A DNA stretch of 45,078 nt from an uncultured Bacilli bacterium (GCA_947628095.1 CANQYO010000004.1:1-45078), one strand, 5' to 3'. Positions 24,088 to 33,677 are shown, counted from the stretch's first letter. Notes: generated from the letters alone by a model not told the origin. Numbers and translations: made by a program.

Positions 24088-24774
24088 TTAAATATTTGCT
24101 ACATTATCAAGTTCTAATATATAAATTGTTTGTTTATCTTTTACATCTTTAGTACATGTAACAAGTGTTAAACATGTTTTATTTGTATCACGATAAATTG
24201 CAATTTTTCCAGTTTTTTGTTGTTCATATATATTAACTATTTTATAAGTATATTGTTTACCATTATATTTAATATAAGCAACATCACCTAAACTTAACTT
24301 ATATAAATTTTTAAAATAAGCTAAGTAACTAGTACCGGAATGAGCAGCAAGAATAAAATTGCCTTTTTCTTGGTCTGGATAGCTTGAACCTTTAACAACT
24401 TCAACATTTTTATTAACAGTGTTATAAGGTGAACCCAATTTTGTAAAACCTTTACTTAAATTAATTTTAGGTATTTCAATATAACCAATATAATAATTTA
24501 AATATGGGTCAACATATGGTTTGGGTTCTTCTTTAACTTCTTCTGGTGTCTCTTCTTGAAAAGAAGAAGTAGATTCATCTAAGTTGTCTACTTCTTCATC
24601 CATTTCATATATCTCTTCATTTTTAGCTTCAAGTAATAAATTATTCATATATGAATAAGCATAGTCAGCTTTTTCATTAAAATAATTACTTGATAATAAC
24701 ATAATACCAATTGTAACTAATGTTATACCTAGAAAAATTACAATTCTCGCATTATTTAACGTGTTTCTTTCCAT
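24088..24774 (-). CDS. Sortase
   Basis: Transpeptidase that links surface proteins to the wall or to each other. The 228-residue protein has an N-terminal membrane anchor (about 10-29), an acidic linker (51-85), then the sortase barrel: IGYIEIPKINL, the catalytic His145 in LAAHSG, and Cys207 in LTLVTCTK. The Arg normally found a few residues after the Cys is absent; the position reads KDKQTIYI. It overlaps the adhesin gene upstream by 23 nt, and the adhesin is its likely substrate. The class cannot be fixed by eye. Confidence 0.9.
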   Translation of the reverse strand: MERNTLNNARIVIFLGITLVTIGIMLLSSNYFNEKADYAYSYMNNLLLEAKNEEIYEMDEEVDNLDESTSSFQEETPEEVKEEPKPYVDPYLNYYIGYIEIPKINLSKGFTKLGSPYNTVNKNVEVVKGSSYPDQEKGNFILAAHSGTSYLAYFKNLYKLSLGDVAYIKYNGKQYTYKIVNIYEQQKTGKIAIYRDTNKTCLTLVTCTKDVKDKQTIYILELDNVANI

Positions 24775-26308
24775 AAACTACCAACCCTGTTCCTAAACCA
24801 ATTAATAGAGTTGCAGCGATTATAGTCATACTACTTGCATTTAAATCTGTGATAGGAACTTCGGTATATCTTGTATTATACATTACAACACTCGTTAAAG
24901 TTCCATCATCTTTTACTGTAAATTTAATTGTTTCATTACTTAAAACATAACCATCTGGTGCAATTGTTTCAGTTAATGTATATTCTCCAGCTGGAAGACC
25001 ATTGATATAATGAGGTTCAGTTGTTGAAACCCATTCGTCAATTACTTCACCTTTACTATTTTTAACAACTAATTTTGCTCCTGGTAATTCATTTCCAGTT
25101 GCTACATCTTTTTTACTAATTTCAACTTTTGTTACTTTTTTAACAGAGTTATACATTGTTACTTTCGTTGTTGTTCCATCATCACGTACTGTAAATTTGA
25201 TTGTCTCAGTACTTAAAATATAACCATCTGGTGCTATTTTTTCAGTTAATGTATATTCTCCGGCTTTTAAACCTTGAATTATATGAGGTGTATTTGTAGA
25301 AACCCATTCGTCAACTACCTCACCTTTACTATTCTTAACAGTTAAGGTTGCTCCTGGTAATTCATTTCCTGTTGCTACATCCTTTTTACTAATTTCAACT
25401 TTTGTAGGTTGTTTATCAAATGTAAAGGTAATTGGAGCAGTTACTAGATTTGTGATTTCTTCATAAACTGTAACTGGTGCCATAACTTGGTAACCACTCT
25501 TACCAGTTGTATATTCATAAGTTCTATATGTTACTCCATTAATTGAAACTTTAAGAGTAACACTACCTTTTCCTGCATTCACACTAGAAACAGGAACATA
25601 TACTACAAATCTTTCAAGTGGACTATATTCTGATTTAATCTCACCTTTTTCATTTTTAATTACTGTTCCAAGTGGAGCATTAACTAAATTAACTTTGTAG
25701 TTTCCTTTAGTACTTGTAACAAATACTGTAACTGGGTTTGATACAAACCAAGCTTTATCACTTGATAAACTCATAGTTGTACTTGCTACACTTAATTTTA
25801 CAGAAGGTGTAGCTGTTGCTATTTTATTAGCAGCTTTAGCTCCTTCTACTAAATTATAAACATATTTTTTCATTCCTGTTGATGATGCTGTAAATGATGT
25901 TGAATGCCAGTTATTTTGACCTCTTGTTTGGTCAAAATATTCCCAAACAGCAGATTGAGTAATATAATAATCTTTTAAATCATTACCTGTCATTGATTTA
26001 GTAGGATAACCATTTCTGATTATATAGTCTAAACCTTTATCAGTTATAGCTCCTTTTTTACTTAAAGTCATACCACCTGGAACTTTTGTATGAATATCAC
26101 TAACACAATATGCATAAGTTCCATTATTTAATTGTTTACGATAAAAGTTATAACCACTTATGTAATCTGTACCATTATTATAATAATATAGACTTGATTT
26201 AGGTTTCATTGTAATCTTATCTGGTGCTGTTGAAGCATTAACATTTGTAAGTCCAATAAATAATGTAATTAATACCAAAATAGGTAAAACCAACTTCTTA
26301 AATTTCAT
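24752..26308 (-). CDS. Thioester/isopeptide wall-anchored adhesin
   Basis: A 518-residue surface protein. A Sec signal peptide (about 1-26) precedes a thioester-domain pattern: Cys68 in YAYCVSD and Gln118 in YYITQSAVW, the pair that forms an internal thioester able to bind host amines covalently. After a middle beta region come two near-identical SpaA/Cna-B-type domains (303-388 and 394-479), each with KVEISKKD (Lys) and LTE-x-IAPDGY (Glu) for an isopeptide bond. The C-terminus has a non-standard sorting signal, VPITD (484-488), then a hydrophobic helix and GKKHVK. The ATG at 26308 follows AAGGGGG. The next gene is the sortase (23-nt overlap). Confidence 0.88.
   Translation of the reverse strand: MKFKKLVLPILVLITLFIGLTNVNASTAPDKITMKPKSSLYYYNNGTDYISGYNFYRKQLNNGTYAYCVSDIHTKVPGGMTLSKKGAITDKGLDYIIRNGYPTKSMTGNDLKDYYITQSAVWEYFDQTRGQNNWHSTSFTASSTGMKKYVYNLVEGAKAANKIATATPSVKLSVASTTMSLSSDKAWFVSNPVTVFVTSTKGNYKVNLVNAPLGTVIKNEKGEIKSEYSPLERFVVYVPVSSVNAGKGSVTLKVSINGVTYRTYEYTTGKSGYQVMAPVTVYEEITNLVTAPITFTFDKQPTKVEISKKDVATGNELPGATLTVKNSKGEVVDEWVSTNTPHIIQGLKAGEYTLTEKIAPDGYILSTETIKFTVRDDGTTTKVTMYNSVKKVTKVEISKKDVATGNELPGAKLVVKNSKGEVIDEWVSTTEPHYINGLPAGEYTLTETIAPDGYVLSNETIKFTVKDDGTLTSVVMYNTRYTEVPITDLNASSMTIIAATLLIGLGTGLVVYGKKHVK
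24872..25402 (-). repeat. Tandem 273-bp repeat encoding two SpaA/Cna-B domains
   Basis: Codons 303-388 (25402-25145) and 394-479 (25129-24872) encode almost the same 86-residue domain, offset by 91 codons. Differences are mostly single residues, so the DNA copies could recombine and change the domain number. Confidence 0.85.
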
Positions 26309-26341
26309 AATAATTCCCCCTTCTTTAAGTTGTCGTTTCAT

Positions 26342-26370
26342 ATTATACTACAAAACTTCTTAAAAATCAA
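26342..26370 (-). promoter_or_regulatory. Promoter of the adhesin-sortase operon
   Basis: TTGATT (26370-26365), 17 bases, perfect TATAAT (26347-26342). The in-frame ATG at 26341 falls at the transcription start, supporting the start at 26308. An imperfect TTCAA/TTGAA repeat lies just upstream. Confidence 0.7.
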
Positions 26371-26460
26371 GTATTTAATGATTTCAAGCTCGATTTTGAA
26401 GTTTAACTCCATTCTATTTATTTTTTTACTATTTATTATATGATTTTTTTAATTTGAATT

Positions 26461-29400
26461 TTATTCATTTTTTGCATTTTTACTATCTAATTCTAAGAAA
26501 TATTCATATCTTTCTTTAGCATTAGACATATTATTTTCTAATAATTCTTTATATTCCTCAGGATTTATCTTTTTCAAGGTTCTATATCTATCTTCACCAG
26601 CTATAAATTCATAATATTTTTCAAATTTAGCTTCACTATCTAAAGCAAAGCCTTTTTCAGGACTATATCTAAATAATGGGAAATAACCAGATTCAACAGC
26701 TAATTTTTCTTCAGCAACCGAATTCATTCCTTTTAAAATACCATGAGCTATACAAGGAGCATAAGCAATAATGATACTTGGGCCATTATATTCTACAGCT
26801 TCTTTGAAGGTTTTTATTGTATGCATTTGACTTGCACCTAAACTAACTGTAGCAACATATGCATTTTTATAAGTTAAAGCAATCTTAGTTAAGTCTTTTT
26901 TATTAGTTTTCTTTCCATGACTAGCAAATTTAGAAACGGAACCAATTTGACTTGATTTACTTGCTTGACCTCCAGTATTTGAATAAACTTCGGTATCTAA
27001 AACTAAAATATTAACATTATAATTATTAGCAAGAACATGGTCAAGACCTGAAAAACCTATATCATAAGCCCAACCATCTCCTCCAACTATGAAGAAAGTT
27101 TTCTTTTTAATAAAGTTTTTATATGCTAATAAATCTCTATCTTTAGTTTTAATTACATAGTCATATAATACTTTATCACTATCAACAACTTCACTTAAAT
27201 AATTATCATAAATTTCAATTTCTTCATCGGTTGCATCTTTGAGTTTAGCTTTTAGTATATTTTTAATATTTTCTTTCATTGTCTCATCAGCTACACACAT
27301 ACCAAGTCCAAATTCTGCATTATCTTCAAATAATGAATTAGCCCAAGGAACTCCAAATGCCATTGAAGGGTATGATGCTGAATAAATTGAAGAACAACCA
27401 GTCGCATTAGCAACTATTAGATTATCTCCAAATAATTGACTAATTAATTTTAAATAAGCTGTTTCTCCACATCCTGCACAAGCACCAGGGTATCTAAATT
27501 TAGGTGTTATAAATTGACTTCCTTTAATTGTATATTTATCTAAAACATTTTTATCTTTAATATTTTTTTCTAAATATTCAAATCTTCTTTGTTCACGTTC
27601 TTCAATTAATTCTTTACTACTTATTAAATCAAGAGCTTTCTTACCTTTTTTACCTGGACAAACTTCCATACATAAGCCACATCCTGTACAATTAGCTATA
27701 TTAACAGCAACAGTAAACTTATATAATTTACTTTTAATTGAAGTATCTATACATTTAGCTTTAATATATTCTGGAGCAGCTTCATATTCTTCTTCAGTTA
27801 ATAAATATGGTCTAATTACTCCATGAGGACAAACAAAAGAACACATATTACAACTAATACAATTTTCTTTTAAATAACATGGTGCAATTGTCGTTGTATA
27901 TCTTCTTTCTAAACTACTAGTTGAAGGTGGAGTCATACCATCATAATTATCAATAAATGAACTTACAGGAATTTTACTTCCTAATCTTTGGTCAAGAATT
28001 TCAAAAATTGTCATTTCCATTTTATCATTTTCAAGTTCTCCAATATCGTATGCTCCAATAATTACTTCTTGATAATTATCTAAAACTTTAGTAATTGCTT
28101 CTAAATTTTTCTCTAAAACACTATTTCCTTTATTTTTAAATTTATGTTCTAGACTTTTCTTAATTTCTTCCATTGCATAATCAAAATCTATAATATGACA
28201 TAATTTAAAAATTAATACTTCCATAATTGAACTAATCTTACCTGGAATTCCAACTTCATTTGATATCTTCGTAGCATCAATTATATAAAATTTAATTTTT
28301 TTCTTTTTTAGTAAATCTTTACTTTTATTCGTTAAAGTATTTAAAACTTCTTCTTTAGTTTTGTCTGTATTTAATATAAATACTCCATTTTCTTTTATTT
28401 TACTAAATAAATCAAATTTCTCTAAATAACTATCTTTAGTTACAATTAAAGTATTAGCTTTTTCAACATAATAAGTTGAACGAATATATTTTTTTCCAAA
28501 TCTTAAATGTGATATTGTAACCCCACCAGATTTTTTAGAATCATATTCAAAATAACCTTGAACAAAAGCATTACTACCATTTCCTGTAATTTTTATAATA
28601 TCTTTAGAAGCTGATACCATACCATCACTTCCAAAGCCATAAATCAAAATCTCATAATTTTTACTAGGTACATCAAATTTACTCATTTTTAAACTTCTTT
28701 TAGTTACATCATCTAATATACCAATTGTAAAATCATTAAATATTTTGTCTTGTTCCATATAATCATAAATGGTTTTAATATGTCTTGGGTTAGTATCTTT
28801 ACCTGATAAACCATAACGTCCACCATAAACTTTTATATTTAAATCATGTTCCTTAATAACATTTACAACGTCTAAATATAAAGGTTCACCACTTCCATTT
28901 TCTTTAGTTCTATCTAAAACTACTATTTTTTCAACACTCTTTGGTAAAGCTTTAAGTAAATATTTACTTGAAAAAGGTCGATATAAATGAACTTCGACTA
29001 GTCCTAAATCACTTCCATTTTGATTTAAATAATCGATTGTTTCTTTAATTGTCTCACAGACACTTCCCATTGCAATTATTACATTTTTAGCTTTTTTACT
29101 ACCGTAATAATTAAATGGTTTGTAATTTCTTCCTGTTATTTCATTGATATTTTGCATATAATCATTAACAATATCAGGTAAATTATCATAATTTTTATTT
29201 TTAGATTCAGCATATTGAAAATATACATCATCCATTTGACAAGTTCCAAAAGTATTTGGGTTATCAATATTCAAGCCACGATTACGAAAACGCATTAATT
29301 CTTTTTTATCAATTAATTTTTTAACTTTATCTAAATCAATAACCTCTACTTTATTAAGTTCATGACTTGTTCTAAAACCATCAAAGAAATTAACAAAAGG

Positions 29401-29883
29401 AATATGACCTTTAATAGCTGATAAATAACTAACACTTGTTAAGTCCATTACATCTTGAGGAGAACTATTAGCTAAAATTGCAAACCCAGTTTGTCTTGTT
29501 GCATAAATATCTTGATGGTCACCCATAATTGATAAAGCATGTGTTGATAAACTACGAGAAGCAACATTTATAACTAAAGGTAAACCTTCTCCTGCAATTT
29601 TATACATATTTGGTATCATTAAAAGCAAACCTTGACTAGCTGTATAAGTAGATGTTAAAACACCACTCAATAAACTACCATGAACCATTCCAATAGCTCC
29701 AGCTTCACTTTGCATTTCAACAACTTTAACATGAGAACCAAAGAAATTTTTTTCTGTTTCACTTGATTTATCAATATATTCAGCCATTGGACTTGCCGGA
29801 GTAATTGGATAAATTCCTGCTAATTCTGTAAATTTGTATGAAACATAACTACATGCTTCATTTCCGTCCATAATTTTATACAT
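26461..29883 (-). CDS. nifJ: Pyruvate:ferredoxin (flavodoxin) oxidoreductase
   Basis: Oxidises pyruvate to acetyl-CoA and CO2 and reduces ferredoxin in anaerobes. The 1140-residue single-chain enzyme has the usual domain order: N-terminal pyrimidine-binding domain (ELAGIYPITPASPMAEYID), transketolase C-terminal-like domain, central domain, two [4Fe-4S] sites CISCNMCSFVCPHG and CTGCGLCMEVCPG, a third cluster motif beginning CAGCGE, and the thiamine diphosphate motif GGDGWAYDIGFSG. AGGTGAT precedes the ATG. It is transcribed alone from an extended -10 promoter. The ferredoxin at 13.7 kb could be its electron acceptor. Confidence 0.97.
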   Translation of the reverse strand: MYKIMDGNEACSYVSYKFTELAGIYPITPASPMAEYIDKSSETEKNFFGSHVKVVEMQSEAGAIGMVHGSLLSGVLTSTYTASQGLLLMIPNMYKIAGEGLPLVINVASRSLSTHALSIMGDHQDIYATRQTGFAILANSSPQDVMDLTSVSYLSAIKGHIPFVNFFDGFRTSHELNKVEVIDLDKVKKLIDKKELMRFRNRGLNIDNPNTFGTCQMDDVYFQYAESKNKNYDNLPDIVNDYMQNINEITGRNYKPFNYYGSKKAKNVIIAMGSVCETIKETIDYLNQNGSDLGLVEVHLYRPFSSKYLLKALPKSVEKIVVLDRTKENGSGEPLYLDVVNVIKEHDLNIKVYGGRYGLSGKDTNPRHIKTIYDYMEQDKIFNDFTIGILDDVTKRSLKMSKFDVPSKNYEILIYGFGSDGMVSASKDIIKITGNGSNAFVQGYFEYDSKKSGGVTISHLRFGKKYIRSTYYVEKANTLIVTKDSYLEKFDLFSKIKENGVFILNTDKTKEEVLNTLTNKSKDLLKKKKIKFYIIDATKISNEVGIPGKISSIMEVLIFKLCHIIDFDYAMEEIKKSLEHKFKNKGNSVLEKNLEAITKVLDNYQEVIIGAYDIGELENDKMEMTIFEILDQRLGSKIPVSSFIDNYDGMTPPSTSSLERRYTTTIAPCYLKENCISCNMCSFVCPHGVIRPYLLTEEEYEAAPEYIKAKCIDTSIKSKLYKFTVAVNIANCTGCGLCMEVCPGKKGKKALDLISSKELIEEREQRRFEYLEKNIKDKNVLDKYTIKGSQFITPKFRYPGACAGCGETAYLKLISQLFGDNLIVANATGCSSIYSASYPSMAFGVPWANSLFEDNAEFGLGMCVADETMKENIKNILKAKLKDATDEEIEIYDNYLSEVVDSDKVLYDYVIKTKDRDLLAYKNFIKKKTFFIVGGDGWAYDIGFSGLDHVLANNYNVNILVLDTEVYSNTGGQASKSSQIGSVSKFASHGKKTNKKDLTKIALTYKNAYVATVSLGASQMHTIKTFKEAVEYNGPSIIIAYAPCIAHGILKGMNSVAEEKLAVESGYFPLFRYSPEKGFALDSEAKFEKYYEFIAGEDRYRTLKKINPEEYKELLENNMSNAKERYEYFLELDSKNAKNE

Positions 29884-29899
29884 ATAATCACCTATATAA

Positions 29900-29908
29900 A
29901 TTATAACA
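29900..29908 (-). promoter_or_regulatory. Extended -10 promoter of PFOR gene
   Basis: TGTTATAAT (TG-n-TATAAT) lies about 17 bases before the start, with no good -35 box. The predicted leader is only about ten nt. Confidence 0.5.
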
Positions 29909-29984
29909 TAATTATTTTAAAAATAACACTTAGAAGACAACATTTGTCGAAAAAATATAATTTCTAAATTTTAAATAAAAAAAG

Positions 29985-30008
29985 AAAAACAGGACTTAAC
30001 CTGTTTTT
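29985..30008 (-). terminator. Terminator of HAD-like gene
   Basis: A perfect 9-bp stem AAAAACAGG/CCTGTTTTT with a 6-nt loop followed by C and Ts on the minus strand. It overlaps the stop codon of the gene ending at 30007. Confidence 0.85.
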
Positions 30009-30981
30009 ATCTTCTTCCTATTTTTTTAACTTGACTTGGCATACTAACTCCAATACCATTATCACTCCATCCAAGTCTTTCTAGTTCACGACATACGCTT
30101 TCAGCTTTTAAAGATTTAACCATAGCAAATCCTTCAGGGTTTGGTGCTCCAGTTTGATTAACCCAAATTGGAATTCCATTATGTTCTAATATATCTTGTA
30201 AAACTACTTTACTATCTTCAAGAACAACAACACCAGTTAAATCTTCTAAACCATATAATTCTTGTATTTTAGAAGCTTTACTATTTCTTGGGCGTCTAAC
30301 TCCTGGAACATGCTCAGTAGCATGAAAACGAAGTCCATAATGTCTAGTTGCTAAATCATGATTAATACTTTCAATTGCTTCACCTTTAGCTTCAAACTCA
30401 CGTCCATGCATGTCGTCAATTCCATTATGAGCAGTTAAACTAATTAGTCTTGTTCCAAATAAATTATGAAGTTCATTTATATTTTCACGAATATATGGAA
30501 ACCATCTTTCTTCTTTTGTCCAAGGGTCTCTTCCTTCTTGATAAATTTCATGATATGGTATAACCCCTTCTGGTAATTTTCCATCAGCTTCAAGAGTTGC
30601 ATCACGTTCTTCCAAAAACATTTCTTTCTCAAATTTTTCAAGTTCAAGTGCTTCCATTATTTCAGCTAATGGTCTTTGATAATATTCATATTCAAATGTT
30701 GTATAATCACGTTCTTCTCTAGTTTTAATTACATCATTTCTATTAATATTGAAATTTGGAATATTAGGTATTTGTCCCCTTCTCTTAGCTTGATTAATAA
30801 TATTTAAAATTCGATTATATTCGTATTCTACAATACTAATATTTCTTTCTTTTACTTTTAAAATTTTTGTAGCAAAACGTGGCCAGTTTTTATCAACATG
30901 ATAACTTATAAGTGGTGATGACCTAAACATTGTGTCATCATTGTCTAAACATACTAGTTTTAAATTTTCAAACTTTAACAT
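30007..30981 (-). CDS. HAD-like hydrolase of unknown substrate
   Basis: A 324-residue soluble protein. LVCLDNDDTMF at the N-terminus fits HAD motif I (D-x-D-x-T), ISLTAHNG could be motif II, and VVVLEDSKVVLQ with its acidic pair could be motif IV, so a phosphatase-type fold is likely. The long insertion between motif I and the core (about 40-165) is rich in charged and aromatic residues and unlike common HAD caps. I do not recognise a named family. It stands alone with a strong promoter that carries a short palindrome, so it may be individually regulated. CCTTTAG-type spacing before the ATG includes a modest AAAGGGAG site. Confidence 0.6.
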   Translation of the reverse strand: MLKFENLKLVCLDNDDTMFRSSPLISYHVDKNWPRFATKILKVKERNISIVEYEYNRILNIINQAKRRGQIPNIPNFNINRNDVIKTREERDYTTFEYEYYQRPLAEIMEALELEKFEKEMFLEERDATLEADGKLPEGVIPYHEIYQEGRDPWTKEERWFPYIRENINELHNLFGTRLISLTAHNGIDDMHGREFEAKGEAIESINHDLATRHYGLRFHATEHVPGVRRPRNSKASKIQELYGLEDLTGVVVLEDSKVVLQDILEHNGIPIWVNQTGAPNPEGFAMVKSLKAESVCRELERLGWSDNGIGVSMPSQVKKIGRR

Positions 30982-31008
30982 AAAAATTACAACTCCCTTT
31001 AGTCAGGT

Positions 31009-31038
31009 ATGATACCATATTTTTAAGTATTTTGTCAA
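31009..31038 (-). promoter_or_regulatory. Promoter of HAD-like gene, with palindrome over the -10
   Basis: Perfect TTGACA (31038-31033), 18 bases, TATCAT (31014-31009) with an upstream TG. The palindrome GGTAT-G-ATACC (31006-31016) covers the -10 box and could be an operator. Confidence 0.7.
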
Positions 31039-31081
31039 GAAAAGAAAAAAAATCTTTAAATTTAAAGACTTTTTTAATACT

Positions 31082-32197
31082 CTATCTTGCTAATTTAGTT
31101 TCAATATCAACCCTTAAAACGATTGCAATACTTGCAATTAAAGACATTAGGTAAGAACCACCATATGATAAAAATGGTAATGGTACACCAGTTAAAGGCA
31201 TTAAACCAAGTAAACCACCTAAATTTATTACAATATGCAATAAAATATACCAAAAGATACCATAACAAAGCAATGTTCCCCTAGTAGTTTTACTTCGTTT
31301 AGCAATTAAAAATATTCGCCATAAAATTATAAATAATAAAATTAAAATACCAATTGATGTAATTAAACCTAATTCTTCAACAATAATAGCAAAGATAAAA
31401 TCAGTATATGGTTCAGGCAAATATAAGTATTTTTGAGTACTATTACCTAACCCTTTACCAAACAAACCTCCATTATTAATAGCAATATAACCATTACAAA
31501 CTTGATTACCTGTTGAATAAATTCTTTCACAAGGATTTAAAAAATCAAATCTTTCTATTTGCCTTTCAAAAAGAAGTTTAACACCATTATTTAAAAGCAA
31601 TAAAACAAATATAACAATCATAGCTAAAATTCCAAGAATACTATTTCTTTTTATTTTTTTATTAATCGGTACAATTAAATACATCAAACCAACAATTCCA
31701 ACATATAAAATTGTTGTTCCTAAATCGGGTTGAATAGCTATTAGTAAAGCAATTCCAGCTGCAAATAATAAAGGTATAACTACTCTATTTAACTTAGCAC
31801 AATTTTCTTTTATACTATAAAAACAACTAAACCATACTATAGTTATAACTTTAGCAAATTCACTTGGTTGAAGAGTAATAATTCCAAATAAATTAAACCA
31901 ACTACGTGCTTGATTACTTACTTTACCATAAATTAAAACTCCTCCAAGTAAAACCATAATAATGATTACTAAGATAAAGCTAAAATAATGATAATATTTT
32001 GTATCTATTTTTAATATAAAAAAAGAAATGATTAAACTGCCAAAAAGAAAGATAAATTGTCTTATGAAAAAGTTATATGGGCTTTTAGCAAATTTCATAT
32101 AACTAGTAACATTGCTTGCTGAAAAAATCATAACAAGTCCAATTACTAATAATAAAATAGTACATATAACTAACCATTTATCAAGTTTTCTTAGCAT
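31082..32197 (-). CDS. FtsW/RodA-type peptidoglycan polymerase (SEDS)
   Basis: SEDS-family glycosyltransferase that polymerises lipid II with a partner class B PBP, acting in division or elongation. The 371-residue protein has about ten membrane helices and the family motifs IITLQPSEFAK, AIQPDLGT (with the conserved Asp), GLGNSTQKYLYLPEPYTDFI-FAIIVEELG and GVPLPFLSYGGS. The YLPEP-x-TDFIFA form is closest to FtsW/SpoVE, but no cognate PBP is adjacent to decide. AAGGAATG precedes the ATG. It lies 15 nt after the cadherin-like repeat protein and shares its promoter. Confidence 0.93.
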   Translation of the reverse strand: MLRKLDKWLVICTILLLVIGLVMIFSASNVTSYMKFAKSPYNFFIRQFIFLFGSLIISFFILKIDTKYYHYFSFILVIIIMVLLGGVLIYGKVSNQARSWFNLFGIITLQPSEFAKVITIVWFSCFYSIKENCAKLNRVVIPLLFAAGIALLIAIQPDLGTTILYVGIVGLMYLIVPINKKIKRNSILGILAMIVIFVLLLLNNGVKLLFERQIERFDFLNPCERIYSTGNQVCNGYIAINNGGLFGKGLGNSTQKYLYLPEPYTDFIFAIIVEELGLITSIGILILLFIILWRIFLIAKRSKTTRGTLLCYGIFWYILLHIVINLGGLLGLMPLTGVPLPFLSYGGSYLMSLIASIAIVLRVDIETKLAR

Positions 32198-32212
32198 AAA
32201 ATCATTCCTTAA

Positions 32213-33622
32213 TTAAATTATTTCTTCGATATCAGAATCATCAACTGAATATGTTTCACTAGTTAAATTAGTTGCCTCTTTAGAAGTATCTCCTATATCT
32301 ACTTTATGTTCTTCTTTAGCATCGATTTCTAATTGATTAACATTTTCTTTTTTCTTTAAATCTTTCTTTTTACCTTTAAATTTAAATATTAATAATACAA
32401 CAATAGCTATTAAGATTAAAATAATTGCCACAATAATTATTATTTTAGGTATATTATTTTCATTTTTTTCAGAAACTTCTTTTATAACATGTAATTCATA
32501 AACATTAGTAAGTTCGTCATTATAAGTAACACGTATCTTAACAATACTACCATCTTCTAAATCCATATTACCAGTTATATCTACTTCAGAACCTGGAGTT
32601 AGAACTTCATAATCAATATCTAAATAATTAATATCACCTATTTTTATATCATAAACATATTTATCTTCTTTAAAATCTAATTCGCATCCTTTAACTTTTA
32701 AAGATTTCAAATTAGCAAGAGCACTATCTAAAGTATCTAACTTTGTAACTTTAATTGTATATACTTTAGTATTTCCATCATTATCAACATTAATGGTTAC
32801 TGTATTTTCTCCTATTGAAAGTGTTGGGTTATCGATTTTAATAGTTGCACCTGAATCAACTGGTGTAGCATCAATTTCTATTTTTTCAACAGATTTTGAT
32901 ACTGTAATTTCATAATCATATACTCCACTTTCAAAATCAAGTTTTGCCCCAGTTATAGATAAACTTTTTAAACTAGCATCTTTTTCTTCACGTTTAGTAA
33001 CAGAAATTGTATAAGTCTTAACATCACCAGATTCAGCAATTACTTTTATTTTAACTTCTTTTGAATTATCAAAAAAATCATAAGATATTTTATTATTATT
33101 TGCTCCATCAATTTTAGCTGAACTATCATTAGGAGTAGCTTCTATTTCAATTTTTTTTGCTGCAAAACTAACTGTTGTATTATACTTAGTAACATCTTTT
33201 TGTAATGTAACTTCTTGATTATTAATAATTAATTTTTTTAAAGTATTATCAGTTGATAAAGTCTTTTTATTTACTATAAATGTATAAGTTACTTCTTCTC
33301 CATTCTCAGCTTGAACTTTAGCTGTAAATTTATTTTCTCCAGATTTTAACTTTCCTTCTAATTTTTTAGGAGTAACTGTTGCATTTTTATCATTAGTTTC
33401 ATAAGTTATTTCTATATCACTAACATTATTATCTTTAATGTCATATTCACAAGTTTCCTTACTACAAACAACATTAGCTCCGTTAACTTTAACATTTTTT
33501 AAAGTAGTATCACTACTTTTTTGACTAGAACCTCCTGTACTAGCTTCTTCATCTGCATATACATTAAAACTAATACTAAATGCTAGTATAGATATCAATA
33601 AAACTTTAACTAGTTTTTTCAT
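32213..33622 (-). CDS. Membrane-anchored protein with cadherin-like beta-sandwich repeats
   Basis: A 469-residue surface protein. A signal peptide (KKLVKVLLISILAFSISFNVYA) precedes four repeats of about 85-90 residues of the 'cadherin-like beta sandwich' type, each opening with a pattern like D-x-LK-x-L-x-(I/V)-x-G-x-x-L and closing with YTI-x-V-x-K. A membrane helix (about 393-415) and a cytoplasmic tail of about 50 acidic and Lys-rich residues follow. The ATG at 33622 follows GAGGTG; a GTG two codons upstream is less likely. Placement directly before ftsW/rodA suggests a link to wall growth. That is inference; the repeats themselves indicate only adhesion or scaffolding. Confidence 0.8.
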   Translation of the reverse strand: MKKLVKVLLISILAFSISFNVYADEEASTGGSSQKSSDTTLKNVKVNGANVVCSKETCEYDIKDNNVSDIEITYETNDKNATVTPKKLEGKLKSGENKFTAKVQAENGEEVTYTFIVNKKTLSTDNTLKKLIINNQEVTLQKDVTKYNTTVSFAAKKIEIEATPNDSSAKIDGANNNKISYDFFDNSKEVKIKVIAESGDVKTYTISVTKREEKDASLKSLSITGAKLDFESGVYDYEITVSKSVEKIEIDATPVDSGATIKIDNPTLSIGENTVTINVDNDGNTKVYTIKVTKLDTLDSALANLKSLKVKGCELDFKEDKYVYDIKIGDINYLDIDYEVLTPGSEVDITGNMDLEDGSIVKIRVTYNDELTNVYELHVIKEVSEKNENNIPKIIIIVAIILILIAIVVLLIFKFKGKKKDLKKKENVNQLEIDAKEEHKVDIGDTSKEATNLTSETYSVDDSDIEEII

Positions 33623-33648
33623 AAACACCTCTATTTTATATATACTTT

Positions 33649-33677
33649 ATTATAGCAAAAAAAAAACTTCTTTTCAA
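33649..33677 (-). promoter_or_regulatory. Promoter of cadherin-like/ftsW operon
   Basis: TTGAAA (33677-33672), 17 bases, perfect TATAAT (33654-33649) with TGC just upstream (extended -10). Confidence 0.75.
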
